DNA of 64,000 nt from Cypionkella aquatica (GTDB lineage Bacteria; Pseudomonadota; Alphaproteobacteria; Rhodobacterales; Rhodobacteraceae), in the NCBI RefSeq assembly GCF_030161095.1, contig NZ_BSPP01000008.1, positions 92,928 to 156,927 on the forward strand, in the 5' to 3' direction. A model generated the notes under the pieces. The model was not told where the DNA came from. It searched no databases and was given only the letters and a program-made list of their open reading frames with translations. Of the stretch, positions 34,829 through 43,506 are shown in pieces (position 1 is the stretch's first letter; the number at the start of each line of letters is the position of its first letter). The position numbers and the translations under genes are program-made.

Positions 34829-35623
34829 ATGCAAGAGCTGCTCACCACCATCCAAGCCCGTGCGGGCTCTGCCCCAGTGAAATTTGGCCTGATCCTCGGG
34901 TCGGGGCTGGGGCATCTGGCCCAAGCCGTGCAAGGCGTGGCGATCCCCTACGCGGATCTGCCGGGATTTCCGCATGTCGGAGTGTCGGGGCACAACCCAA
35001 ATCTGGTGATCGGCGATCTGGAAGGCATCCGCGTCGCGGTATTCGGCGCGCGCGAGCATTACTATGAGAACGGCAACCCATCCGCGATGCGGCTGCCGCT
35101 GACACTGCTGAAAGCCCTTGGCGCCGAAGCCCTGATCGCCACCAATGCCGCCGGATCGCTGCGCCCCGATATCCGCCCCGGCGATCTGATGCTGCTGAAT
35201 GACCATATCAACTTTTCGGGCCTCAATCCACTGATCGGCGAGAAAACCGATGCGCGGTTCGTGCCGATGACGACCGCGCATGACGCAGAGTTGCGCGCTG
35301 GCCTGAAAGCCTCGGCGGCAGCCGTCAACGTCGCTTTGCCCGAAGGCGTTTATGCCTAGTATTCCGGCCCGTCGTTTGAAACCCCCGCCGAAATCCGCGC
35401 CATCAAGATCTTGGGCGGCGATGCAGTGGGCATGTCGACGGTGCCCGAAGTGATCCTTGCGCGTTTCCTTGGCCTCAGGGTCGCTGCCATCTCGACGATC
35501 ACCAACATGGCTGCTGGCATGTCGGATGAACAGATCAGCCATGAGCACACCAAGGCGATGGCCCCCTTGGGTGCGGCGAAACTGGAACAGGTGTTGCGTC
35601 ATTTTTTGCGCACGCAAGCTTGA
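34829..35623 (+). pseudogene. punA: Purine-nucleoside phosphorylase interrupted by an in-frame TAG
   Basis: Family: phosphorolysis of purine nucleosides, fitting its place after a nucleoside-type transporter. The frame reads 176 codons with ILGSGLGHLAQAV, GHNPNLVIGDLEG, REHYYENGNP, ALIATNAAGSLRPDI and EGVYA, hits TAG at 35357-35359, then continues in the same frame for 87 codons with SGPSFETPAEIR, GGDAVGMSTVPEVI and ISTITNMAAGMS to TGA at 35621. Together they equal one normal phosphorylase of about 264 residues. No frameshift is needed, so a single base change (for example TGG to TAG) would explain it. Alternatives are sequencing error or readthrough. The N-terminal piece alone lacks the substrate-binding Asn/Met region. 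Confidence 0.88.
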
Positions 35624-35698
35624 TGGCCACAAGAGTTTGACAAGGCCCGCAAAGCCGCGCATGGCTTAGAAAATCCTTCTGTTTCCGGGCCACGGCCA

Positions 35699-36625
35699 AT
35701 GCAAATATACCTCCCCATTGCCGAGGTTTCGATCAACGCCTTCCTGTTGTTGGGATTGGGCGGCGTCGTCGGCTTTCTGTCGGGAATGTTCGGCGTGGGC
35801 GGCGGCTTTCTGATCACACCGCTGCTGCTGTTCATCGGAGTGCCGCCGGGTGTGGCGGTGGCGACAGGGGCGAACCAAGTGGTGGCCTCGTCGATATCGG
35901 GCGTGCTGGTGCAGATGAAGCGCAAAGCGGTGGATTTCCGCATGGGGCTGGTGCTGCTGGGGGGCGGTTTTGCGGGGTCGTTCATCGGGGTGCAGGTGTT
36001 TGCCTGGATGACAGCTTTGGGGCAGATCGACCTGTTCGTCCAACTGAGCTATGTGCTGTTTCTGGGCCTGATCGGCGGCATGATGTTCATGGAAAGCGCA
36101 CGGGCTTTGCTGCGCGCCCGCCGCGCGGGTGCTGCGGCCCCGATCCGGCGCTCGCATATCCACACTTGGGTGCATGGCCTGCCGCTGAAGATGAAGTTCC
36201 GCGCCTCGGGTCTGTATATTTCGGTGCTGCCGCCGGCGGCAATCGGGGCTGCGGTGGGTTTTCTGTCGGCGATCATGGGGGTGGGCGGTGGCTTTATTCT
36301 GGTGCCCGCGATGATCTACCTGCTGGGCATGCCAACGCGGGTGGTTGTGGGCACCTCGCTGTTCCAGATCATCTTTGTGACCGGCTTCACCACGATCATG
36401 CATGCGATCAACAGCCAGACCGTCGATATGCTGCTGGCGTTTTTGCTGATCTTGGGCGGAGTGATCGGGGCTCAGATCGGCGCGCGGCTGTCAACCCGGC
36501 TGAAAGCCGAACAGCTGCGCATCCTGTTGGCGATCCTTGTGTTGACAGTCAGCTTCAAGATCGCGCTGGATCTGCTGCTGCAACCGGCCGAGTTGTTCAC
36601 CGTGACGCCGGGGCTTTTGCCATGA
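35699..36625 (+). CDS. TauE/SafE-family sulfite exporter-like membrane protein
   Basis: 308-residue permease with about eight helices in two halves. GVVGFLSGMFGVGGGFLITPL in the first half and FLSAIMGVGGGFILVPAMIY in the second are the duplicated family motifs. The class exports small organosulfur or sulfite anions; the substrate here is unknown. The stop overlaps the next ATG (ATGA), and this pairing with a TIGR02186-like protein recurs in related bacteria. Confidence 0.9.
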   Translation: MQIYLPIAEVSINAFLLLGLGGVVGFLSGMFGVGGGFLITPLLLFIGVPPGVAVATGANQVVASSISGVLVQMKRKAVDFRMGLVLLGGGFAGSFIGVQVFAWMTALGQIDLFVQLSYVLFLGLIGGMMFMESARALLRARRAGAAAPIRRSHIHTWVHGLPLKMKFRASGLYISVLPPAAIGAAVGFLSAIMGVGGGFILVPAMIYLLGMPTRVVVGTSLFQIIFVTGFTTIMHAINSQTVDMLLAFLLILGGVIGAQIGARLSTRLKAEQLRILLAILVLTVSFKIALDLLLQPAELFTVTPGLLP

Positions 36626-37380
36626 TCCGCGCGCTGATCCTGCTGCTGGCGCTCGTCAGCCCTGCGCTTGGCAATGAGGCGCTGGTCAGCGGCCTCAGCC
36701 AGAACCGCGTGCAGATCACCGCGAATTTCGATGGCTCGGAAATCCTGATCTATGGCGCTGTGAAACGCGACGCGCCGCCACCCGAAGGTCCGCCGCTGGC
36801 AGTGATCGTAACTGTCGAAGGCCCCAGCACCGGGCTGGTGATCCGACGCAAGGAAAAGGTGGCAGGCATCTGGCTGAACCGCTCTTCCGTGACGGTGGAT
36901 GCGGCGCCCAGCTTTTACGCGGTCGCAACCACCGACAAACTGCCCGCAATCCTGTCGGAAACCGAGGATCTACGCCACCACATCACCATCCCGCAAGTGA
37001 TCCGCGCCGTCGGCATCAGCGACGAGGCTGAGAACGCCCCCGAATTCATCGCAGCACTGGAACGCATCCGACTGGATGAAAGCCGCTACCGTATCGCCGA
37101 ACGCTCGGTGCAGCTGGCGGATGAGACGCTGTTTCGCACCGATGTCGCCCTGCCCGCCAACCTGACCGAGGGCAACTACAAGGTGCGGCTGTTTATCCTG
37201 CGCGGCGGCAAAGTGCTCGACACTCAAGAACGCTTGATTGGGGTGCGCAAAGCAGGGTTGGAACGCTTTTTGTTCAACCTCGCGCATCAACAGCCGCTGC
37301 TTTATGGCGTGCTGTCGCTGCTGATGGCGGCCTTCGCCGGTTGGGCCGCCTCTGCCGCCTTCCGCTATATCCGCACATAA
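36622..37380 (+). CDS. TIGR02186-type membrane-anchored protein
   Basis: 252 residues: signal peptide (MIRALILLLALVSPALG), an exported beta-rich domain (SGLSQNRVQITANFDGSEIL, later ADETLFRTDVALPANLTEGNYKVRL) and a C-terminal membrane helix (LLYGVLSLLMAAFAGWAASA). This topology fits the TIGR02186 family that accompanies TauE/SafE transporters. ATG 36622 overlaps the transporter stop; a longer frame from 36166 is inside that gene. Function is unknown, perhaps transporter accessory. Confidence 0.83.
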   Translation: MIRALILLLALVSPALGNEALVSGLSQNRVQITANFDGSEILIYGAVKRDAPPPEGPPLAVIVTVEGPSTGLVIRRKEKVAGIWLNRSSVTVDAAPSFYAVATTDKLPAILSETEDLRHHITIPQVIRAVGISDEAENAPEFIAALERIRLDESRYRIAERSVQLADETLFRTDVALPANLTEGNYKVRLFILRGGKVLDTQERLIGVRKAGLERFLFNLAHQQPLLYGVLSLLMAAFAGWAASAAFRYIRT

Positions 37381-37402
37381 GCTGCTGCGCGCGCCCAAAA
37401 GC

Positions 37403-37520
37403 TTGCTCTTTCTGAAATACTCCCGCGCGGAGCGCTCCCACCTTTCCGCCCGCACGGCGTGGCCCCCCCTCGCCCGGCAGCGCCGCCGAGCGGTGGCTCG
37501 ATGCCACCCGAGGCGGCACC
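37403..37520 (+). repeat. Dispersed intergenic repeat, family A copy 2
   Basis: Same two segments as 11205-11325: TTGCTCTTTCTGAAATACTC plus CGCGCGGAGCGCT, then CGGCAGCGCCGCC-AGCG and hairpin GGTGG-CTCGATG-CCACC. The stem differs from copy 1 (GGGGG/CCCCC) by a compensated pair, so pairing is conserved. Lies between convergent genes. Confidence 0.75.
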
Positions 37521-37529
37521 ACTTTCAGC

Positions 37530-38051
37530 TTACGCGCGATCTTCAGGCATAAGACCGGCCTCGGGCATCAGGCAATGCACCGAACCCAAGGCAAACGGTC
37601 GTTCGCGGTTGTCTTGCCAGGACTCAACCTGCACTGAGGCAAACCGCCGTCCCGAGCGCATCACCCTTGCCCGCGCATAGCAATCGCGCGGCAACCCGGC
37701 CCGCAGGTAATCGACGGTGAAATCAATCGTCTTCGGCAACGGTGGCACTTCGCCTGCGGCGACGCGCGCCGGGTCAATCCGGCCCGCCTCCAAATCGTCC
37801 CACAGGCTGCTCCATGCCAGCCCGATCAGCGCAGTTACTTCCAGAAACGACGCCGTCACCCCGCCGTGCAGCGCGGGCAGGGTTGGATTGCCGATAAGAA
37901 TATCGGCATAGGGCAGCCACGCTGTCAGTTCGTCACCGCGCCGATCAAAGCGGATGCCCAGAAACTGCACATAGGGCACCGCCCCCACCAAAGCCGCCAG
38001 CGCGGTATCGCGGCGCGATTTCACCTGTGCGACGGGTTCGGGCCGCTTCAT
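37530..38051 (-). CDS. PaaI-type hotdog thioesterase 2
   Basis: 173 residues. Hotdog-fold acyl-CoA thioesterase pattern: ADILIGNPTLPALHGGVTASFLEVTAL, where the HGG turn starts the central helix, and a strand reading TIDFTVDYLRAGLPRDCYARA. It directly follows another PaaI-type gene (ATGA overlap), so the two may form a heteromer or act on related aryl- or acyl-CoA compounds. Confidence 0.87.
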   Translation of the reverse strand: MKRPEPVAQVKSRRDTALAALVGAVPYVQFLGIRFDRRGDELTAWLPYADILIGNPTLPALHGGVTASFLEVTALIGLAWSSLWDDLEAGRIDPARVAAGEVPPLPKTIDFTVDYLRAGLPRDCYARARVMRSGRRFASVQVESWQDNRERPFALGSVHCLMPEAGLMPEDRA

Positions 38052-38482
38052 GAAGCACCGCCTTTCGGGCGATCCAAAGTGAACGCCCCCGTTCCCATCG
38101 CCACCGGGCGGGCGCTGTCGTCATCGCAAGCGACCACCCGCACAAAAGCCACCGATCTGGTGACGTGATGACATTCCGCCCGCGCCGTGATCCGCTGGCC
38201 GGGGCTGGCTGGCCGCATGTAATCAATCCGCAAATCCAGCGTCGCGGTAGAGATCGGTGCCGCCGGATGGCTCATCACCGCCGCCCCCGAAGCGGTATCC
38301 ATCAGCGCCGAAATCGCACCGCCATGCAGCACGCCCGTTGCCGGGTCGCCAACAAGCCGGGCGTCCCATGGCATCTCGATGCTGGCGCTGCCCGCGCCAA
38401 TCTCGGTCAGTTGCATGCCCAGCGCGCGCGAAAACGGCAGGGCTTCGATGAATTGGCGGGCGATGGTCAGAATATCAGGCAT
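38048..38482 (-). CDS. PaaI-type hotdog thioesterase 1
   Basis: 144-residue hotdog thioesterase with the clear GVLHGGAISALMDTASGAAV active-site helix and LDLRIDYMRPASPGQRITARA. Upstream member of a two-gene minus-strand unit, divergent from the MerR regulator at 38580 across 97 bases. Its nearness to the beta-oxidation operon suggests release of stalled acyl-CoAs; that is inference. Confidence 0.89.
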   Translation of the reverse strand: MPDILTIARQFIEALPFSRALGMQLTEIGAGSASIEMPWDARLVGDPATGVLHGGAISALMDTASGAAVMSHPAAPISTATLDLRIDYMRPASPGQRITARAECHHVTRSVAFVRVVACDDDSARPVAMGTGAFTLDRPKGGAS

Positions 38483-38579
38483 AGCGCTATAATCGCGCGC
38501 GCCGGGCCAAGTGCAAGACCTCGCTTACAATTCTTGCACCGCAAGCGCTCAAAGCCTAGTCTGATACCCGGAGGCCCAA

Positions 38580-38963
38580 ATGACCGAGACAAGGCTAAGC
38601 TTCAAAGAGATGTGCGCGAAATTCGAGGTCACGCCGCGCACCTTGCGTTATTACGAATATATCGAGCTGCTGGCCCCTGAAAAGGATGGGCGGGCGCGGT
38701 TTTACACTGCGCGCGAAGTGGCACGGTTGACGCTGATCCTGCGCGGTCGGCGGTTTGGCTTCAGTCTGGAGGAAATCCGCCAATGGCTGCTGATTTACCG
38801 TAAAGAAGGCACCGCGACTCAGTTGAAGCAATGGCTAGAGCTGGCCGACCGCCAACTTGCCGATCTAAGCAGGCAACGGGCCGAGCTGGAAACCAGCATC
38901 AGCGATCTGCGGGCATTGCGGGATACTGCGGCGTTGGAAATCGGGAAACTCGGCGAGAATTGA
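38580..38963 (+). CDS. MerR-family transcriptional regulator 1
   Basis: 127 residues. N-terminal winged helix FKEMCAKFEVTPRTLRYYEY, then RARFYTAREVARLTLILRGRRFGFSLEEI, and a C-terminal coiled coil (LADRQLADLSRQRAELETSI). It lacks the Cys-rich metal loop of metal-sensing MerRs. Close to the second MerR gene in sequence. GGAGG precedes ATG 38580. Likely controls the nearby acyl-CoA oxidation genes. Confidence 0.9.
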   Translation: MTETRLSFKEMCAKFEVTPRTLRYYEYIELLAPEKDGRARFYTAREVARLTLILRGRRFGFSLEEIRQWLLIYRKEGTATQLKQWLELADRQLADLSRQRAELETSISDLRALRDTAALEIGKLGEN

Positions 38964-38966
38964 CAT

Positions 38967-39026
38967 CACGTCATGGCGCAAACTGACGTGACGTTACATT
39001 TACGTTAACGTCAAGCACTCTACTAT
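38967..39026 (+). promoter_or_regulatory. Palindromic operators and promoter ahead of MerR gene 2
   Basis: CACGTCA (38967-38973) and TGACGTG (38984-38990) form one inverted pair; TTTACGTTAACGTCAA (38999-39014) is a 16-base palindrome with one mismatched pair, followed seven bases on by a -10-like TACTAT (39021-39026). The second site resembles the boxes I recall for LiuR, a MerR regulator of branched-chain and fatty acid catabolism. Confidence 0.6.
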
Positions 39027-39076
39027 GATGGCGGCAACGCCCCCATCTACCCGGCAGTCCTTGCCGAGGAAGTGCT

Positions 39077-39484
39077 ATGACCATCATCGACCCATCAGCT
39101 GAAACCCTAACCATCCGCGAGATGTGCGACACCTATCAGGTGACCGCGCGCACCTTGCGGTTTTATGAGGCGAAAGAGCTGCTCGCGCCGATCCGGTCGC
39201 GCAGCAAACGGCTTTACACCAAACAGGATCGCGCAAGGTTGCAATTGATCCTGCGCGGCAAACGCTTTGGCTTCAGCCTCGAAGATATTCGCCAGCTGCT
39301 TGATATGTATAACAGAAATGGCAGCAATCAGGCGCAATTGGCCCGCACCTTTGATCTGGGCCAAGACCGTCTTGCACAGATGAAAGCCCAAGCCGCCGAG
39401 TTGCAGATCGCCATTGCCGAATTGGAAGAAGAACTACAGGGCGCAAGTGCGGCACTCGCCGCTTTCCGCGCTGCCGCCGAATAG
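39077..39484 (+). CDS. MerR-family transcriptional regulator 2 (LiuR-like candidate)
   Basis: 135 residues, colinear with MerR 1: [48 protein letters not shown], and a C-terminal coiled coil. It sits 68 bases upstream of an acyl-CoA dehydrogenase gene on the same strand, the arrangement of LiuR/PsrA-type systems. The palindromes in its own promoter suggest autoregulation. Effector unknown. Confidence 0.9.
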   Translation: MTIIDPSAETLTIREMCDTYQVTARTLRFYEAKELLAPIRSRSKRLYTKQDRARLQLILRGKRFGFSLEDIRQLLDMYNRNGSNQAQLARTFDLGQDRLAQMKAQAAELQIAIAELEEELQGASAALAAFRAAAE

Positions 39485-39552
39485 AGCCGCACAGGCCAAC
39501 CCGCACGCGCCAACCACCGCCGAACAGACATGCCGCATTGAGGAGTAACGCC

Positions 39553-41325
39553 ATGACCACCTACACAGCCCCGCTGAAAGACATGCAATTTCTGCTGCAT
39601 GATGTGCTGGCGGTCAGCGGCCGCGACATTCCGGGCTATGGCGATCTGGACGCAGGCTTTACCGCTGCGGTGCTGGAAGAGGCCGGAAAGCTTGCGTCCG
39701 ACGTGCTGGAGCCGCTGAATGCGGTTGGCGACCGGGAAGGCTGCGTGTTGGAAAATGGTGTGGTGCGCACGCCCAAAGGCTTCAAGGCGGCGTTTGACGC
39801 GATGAAAGCGGGCGGCTGGACGGCGCTGGATTGTGATCCCGACTACGGCGGTCAGGGCCTGCCCTATGTGATGGCGACCGCGGTGGGTGAGATGTTCGTC
39901 TCGGCCAACATGGCGTTCAACATGTATCAGGGTCTGACGCATGGGGCCTATTCCGCGATCCATACCCATGGCTCGGCTGAACAGAAGGCAACCTATCTGC
40001 CCAAGATGGTCAGTTGCGACTGGACCGGCACGATGAACCTGACAGAACCGCATTGCGGCACCGATCTGGGGCTGATGCGCACCAAGGCCGAACCGCAGAC
40101 CGATGGCAGCTATAAGATCACCGGCACCAAGATTTTCATCTCGGCCGGCGAGCATGATATGGCCGAGAACATCATTCATCTGGTGCTGGCCAAGGCTCCG
40201 GGTGGCGGCGAAGGCACCAAGGGGATTTCGCTGTTCATCGTGCCGAAGTTTCTGGTTAATGCTGATGGTAGCTTGGGTGCGCGCAATGGCGTGGCGGTTG
40301 GCAAGGTCGAAGAAAAGATGGGGATTCACGGCAATGCCACCTGCGTGATGAACTATGATGGCGCGACGGGCTATCTGCTGGGCGATCTGCACAAGGGCAT
40401 GCGCGCGATGTTCACCATGATGAACGAGGCGCGTCTGGGTGTGGGCCTGCAAGGCTATGCGGTGGCAGAGGCGGCGTATCAGAACAGCCTTGGCTATGCG
40501 AAGGATCGCTTGCAGGGTCGCGACGTGACGGGTGCGCAAAACACCAAAGGCCCGGCTGATCCGCTGATCGTGCATCCCGATATCCGCCGCAACCTGATGG
40601 ATCAGAAAAGCTTTGTCGAAGGCGCGCGGGCGTTCACGTTCTGGGCGGCCTCAATGATCGACCAATCGGTGCGTTCGGGGGATGAAGCCGCCGAGGGTCT
40701 CGTGTCGCTGCTGATCCCAGTTCTGAAAGGCTTCCAGACCGACCGCGGCTTTGAGATGGCGGTGCAGGCGCAACAAATCTGGGGCGGGCATGGCTATATC
40801 GAGGATAACGGCGTCAGCCAGTTTGTCCGCGATGCGCGGATCGCGCAGATCTATGAGGGCGCCAACGGCGTGCAGGCGCTGGATCTGGTTGGCCGCAAGC
40901 TGTCAACCGACGGCGGCAAGCATGTGATGGCGTTCTTTGCGCTGATCAAGGGCTTCATCAAGGAAAACGAAGCCGATGCACGGATGCAGCCTTATCTTGA
41001 TCCGTTGAAAGCCGCGTCGAAAGATGTGCAGGCGGCTGCAATGTTTTTTATGAACACCGCGATGAAAAACCCCAATGCGGCGCTGGCGGGATCTTATGAT
41101 TTCATGACGATGATGGGGCATACCTGTCTGGGGCTGATGTGGGCCAAGATCGCCAAAGCCGCATTCGCTGGGCTGGACGGCGGCGATGATGCCGATTTTC
41201 TGAACGCGAAACTGGCAACGGGGCGCTATTATATGGTGCGGCAACTGCCGGCGACGGCGATGCATCTGGCGCGGATTGAAAGCGGGGCCGATCCTGTGAT
41301 GGCGCTAAGCGCAGAGGCGTTCTAA
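39553..41325 (+). CDS. Acyl-CoA dehydrogenase, long DmdC-like form (first gene of fad operon)
   Basis: 590 residues with the same extended architecture as 3284-4981: [15 protein letters not shown] leader, [17 protein letters not shown] loop, [20 protein letters not shown] and [17 protein letters not shown] with the catalytic Glu, plus the long C-terminal domain. Converts acyl-CoA to enoyl-CoA, first step of the cycle finished by FadA and FadB downstream. ATG 39553 follows AGGAG; the frame from 39538 is less likely. Confidence 0.93.
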   Translation: MTTYTAPLKDMQFLLHDVLAVSGRDIPGYGDLDAGFTAAVLEEAGKLASDVLEPLNAVGDREGCVLENGVVRTPKGFKAAFDAMKAGGWTALDCDPDYGGQGLPYVMATAVGEMFVSANMAFNMYQGLTHGAYSAIHTHGSAEQKATYLPKMVSCDWTGTMNLTEPHCGTDLGLMRTKAEPQTDGSYKITGTKIFISAGEHDMAENIIHLVLAKAPGGGEGTKGISLFIVPKFLVNADGSLGARNGVAVGKVEEKMGIHGNATCVMNYDGATGYLLGDLHKGMRAMFTMMNEARLGVGLQGYAVAEAAYQNSLGYAKDRLQGRDVTGAQNTKGPADPLIVHPDIRRNLMDQKSFVEGARAFTFWAASMIDQSVRSGDEAAEGLVSLLIPVLKGFQTDRGFEMAVQAQQIWGGHGYIEDNGVSQFVRDARIAQIYEGANGVQALDLVGRKLSTDGGKHVMAFFALIKGFIKENEADARMQPYLDPLKAASKDVQAAAMFFMNTAMKNPNAALAGSYDFMTMMGHTCLGLMWAKIAKAAFAGLDGGDDADFLNAKLATGRYYMVRQLPATAMHLARIESGADPVMALSAEAF

Positions 41326-41353
41326 GCTGATGCAAAGGTAAATGGAGATACCA

Positions 41354-41566
41354 ATGCCGAAACGCTTCCGCCTCACCCGCCGCTTTCCGGTTGCGATGAC
41401 CGAAGACGGGTATCGCCGCCTGAAAACCTTTGCCAAAGAGGCCGGTCTGGATGAGGGCGAAGCGTTGTCGTTTCTGTTTGAAAACTACAGCTCGGTGATC
41501 AATCACGACAACCTGACCCACAGGCTGCGGCTGTTCAATGCGGAGGTGGACGCGCGCAAGACCTGA
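41354..41566 (+). CDS. Small protein of unknown function in the fad operon
   Basis: 70 residues from ATG 41354 (GGAGA upstream; an alternative ATG is at 41342). Sequence starts MPKRFRLTRRFPVAMTEDGY, then a helix-rich RLKTFAKEAGLDEGEALSFL and ends at RLFNAEVDARKT. Its basic first 15 residues and possible helix pair could suggest nucleic acid binding, like short ribbon-helix-helix proteins, but this is weak. I recall similar small ORFs after acyl-CoA dehydrogenases in relatives. Confidence 0.7.
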   Translation: MPKRFRLTRRFPVAMTEDGYRRLKTFAKEAGLDEGEALSFLFENYSSVINHDNLTHRLRLFNAEVDARKT

Positions 41567-41582
41567 GGCTTTCATACTGGCT

Positions 41583-41621
41583 TAAATATCCCACGGGGGT
41601 GTGGGGGTGTGAAACCCCCAC
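41583..41621 (+). repeat. Dispersed intergenic repeat, family B copy 2
   Basis: TAAATATCCCACGGGGG then hairpin GTGGGGGT-GTGAA-ACCCCCAC (41601-41621). Leader and loop match 34767-34802 while the stem differs with both strands changed, evidence that the hairpin itself is kept. Lies inside the fad operon. Confidence 0.75.
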
Positions 41622-41647
41622 TCCGCCCTACCCGGAAAGGGACCACG

Positions 41648-42283
41648 ATGACCGCAAAACTTTACTGCTTTGGCGAATCCGGCAATGCCTACAAGGTCGC
41701 CTTGGCGCTGACCTTCGCGGATATCGAATGGGAGCCTATCTATGTTGATTTCTTCAACGGCGGCGCGCGCACGCCCGAGTTCCGCGCCTTGAATGAGATG
41801 AGCGAAGTCCCGGTGCTGGTGGATGGCGAGACCACGCTGACGCAATCAGGCGTCATTCTCGACTACATCAGCAGCAAGTCGGGCAAACTGGGCGGACGTT
41901 CGGCAGCAGAGCGGCGCGAAGTGCTGCGCTGGTTGTTCTGGGACAACCACAAGCTTTCGACGCAGATCGGCACAACGCGGTTTTTGGCAAACTTCGTACC
42001 CGAAGAAAAACGGCCCGCGGGGGTGATACCGTTCTTCCAAAGCCGCCTGAAAGCCGCCTACAGCGTGCTCAACACGCATCTTGAGGGGCGCAAATGGGTG
42101 GCGGGTGAGGCGATGACCATCGCTGATCTGTCGCTGTGCGGCTATCTTTACTACCCGGAACCCTTTGGCTTTGACCGCAAGGATTGGCCGAATATCGACA
42201 TCTGGCTGGACCGCATCGCAGCGGTGCCGGGCTGGGAACACCCCTATGATCTGATGCCCGGCAATCCGTCCGACCGGGCTTAA
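41648..42283 (+). CDS. Glutathione S-transferase family protein
   Basis: 211 residues: thioredoxin-like N-terminal domain (AKLYCFGESGNAYKVALALT, with EVPVLVDGETTLTQSGVIL at the glutathione site) and the all-helical C-terminal domain with MTIADLSLCGYLYYP. Starts at ATG 41648 after GGAAAGGG. Its place in the beta-oxidation operon, nine bases before fadA, suggests detoxification of a reactive enoyl or peroxide product, which is inference. Confidence 0.89.
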   Translation: MTAKLYCFGESGNAYKVALALTFADIEWEPIYVDFFNGGARTPEFRALNEMSEVPVLVDGETTLTQSGVILDYISSKSGKLGGRSAAERREVLRWLFWDNHKLSTQIGTTRFLANFVPEEKRPAGVIPFFQSRLKAAYSVLNTHLEGRKWVAGEAMTIADLSLCGYLYYPEPFGFDRKDWPNIDIWLDRIAAVPGWEHPYDLMPGNPSDRA

Positions 42284-42292
42284 GGAGGCAAC

Positions 42293-43504
42293 ATGACCGA
42301 CGCTTTTATCTATGACGCCGTGCGCAGCCCGCGTGGCAAGGGTCGCCCGGATGGAGCTTTGCACGAACTCACCTCGGTGGCGCTTTCGGCGAAAATTCTT
42401 GATGCCGTGCGGGTGCGCAATGGTCTTGAGGGCCATGCGGTCGAGGATGTGATCTGGGGCAATGTCACGCAAGTGGGCGAGCAAGGCGGCTGTTTGGCGC
42501 GCTCGGCTGTGCTGGCGTCGGGCTTGGATCAGTCGATCCCCGGCCTTGCGATCAACCGGTTCTGTGCCAGCGGGATGGAGGCGGTGAATTTGGCCGCCAA
42601 TCAGATCAAGGGCGGTGCGGGGCAGGCTTATATCGCGGGCGGGGTCGAGATGATGGGTCGGGTCGCGATGGGCTCGGATGGGGCTGCGATCGCGGTTGAT
42701 CCGGGGCTGGCGATGAAGACCTATTTCGTCCCCCAAGGCATTTCGGCGGATATCATCGCCACCGAATACGGCTTTACCCGTGATATGGCCGATGCTTTGG
42801 CGGTGGAATCGCAAAGGCGTGCAGCTGCGGCTTGGGCCGACAACCGTTTTGCCAAATCTGTGGTGGCGATCAAGGATCAGAATGGTCTGACCATTCTGGA
42901 CCGCGACGAATACATGCGCCCCGGCACCGATATGGCGACTTTGGCGGCGTTGAAACCGGCGTTCAAGGATATGGGCGAGACCATGCCCGGCTTTGATAAG
43001 ATCGCTTTGATGAAATACCCGCACCTGGAGCGGATCAACCATATTCACCACGCCGGGAACTCCAGCGGCATCGTCGATGGTGCTGCGGCGGTGCTGATCG
43101 GCAATGCCGAGTTTGGTGTGGCGCATGGCCTGAAGCCGCGCGCGCGGATCAGGGCCACGGCGAAGATCGGCACCGATCCGACCATCATGCTGACCGGTCC
43201 GGTGCCGGTGACCGAGAAAATCCTGCGCGATGCCGGGATGGCGATTGGCGACATTGATTTGTTTGAGGTGAATGAAGCGTTTGCCTCGGTGGTGTTGCGC
43301 TTTCAACAGGCGTTTGATGTCGATCCTGCGCGGGTCAACGTCAATGGCGGCTCAATTGCGATGGGGCATCCTTTGGGGGCTACTGGCGCGATCATCATCG
43401 GCAGCTTGCTGGATGAACTGGAACGCACGGGCAAGTCGGTGGGATTGGCGACGCTGTGCATCGCGTCGGGCATGGGAGCGGCTACCATCATAGAAAGGCT
43501 CTGA
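42293..43504 (+). CDS. fadA: Acetyl-CoA C-acyltransferase (3-ketoacyl-CoA thiolase)
   Basis: 403 residues. Cleaves 3-ketoacyl-CoA to acetyl-CoA and a shortened acyl-CoA. Nucleophile Cys in INRFCASGMEAVNLA, His in NGGSIAMGHPLGATGA, second Cys in LCIASGMGAA. A strong AAGGAGG precedes ATG 42293. The N-terminus YDAVRSPRGKGRPDG is typical of degradative thiolases rather than PhaA. Confidence 0.93.
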   Translation: MTDAFIYDAVRSPRGKGRPDGALHELTSVALSAKILDAVRVRNGLEGHAVEDVIWGNVTQVGEQGGCLARSAVLASGLDQSIPGLAINRFCASGMEAVNLAANQIKGGAGQAYIAGGVEMMGRVAMGSDGAAIAVDPGLAMKTYFVPQGISADIIATEYGFTRDMADALAVESQRRAAAAWADNRFAKSVVAIKDQNGLTILDRDEYMRPGTDMATLAALKPAFKDMGETMPGFDKIALMKYPHLERINHIHHAGNSSGIVDGAAAVLIGNAEFGVAHGLKPRARIRATAKIGTDPTIMLTGPVPVTEKILRDAGMAIGDIDLFEVNEAFASVVLRFQQAFDVDPARVNVNGGSIAMGHPLGATGAIIIGSLLDELERTGKSVGLATLCIASGMGAATIIERL

Positions 43505-43506
43505 TC

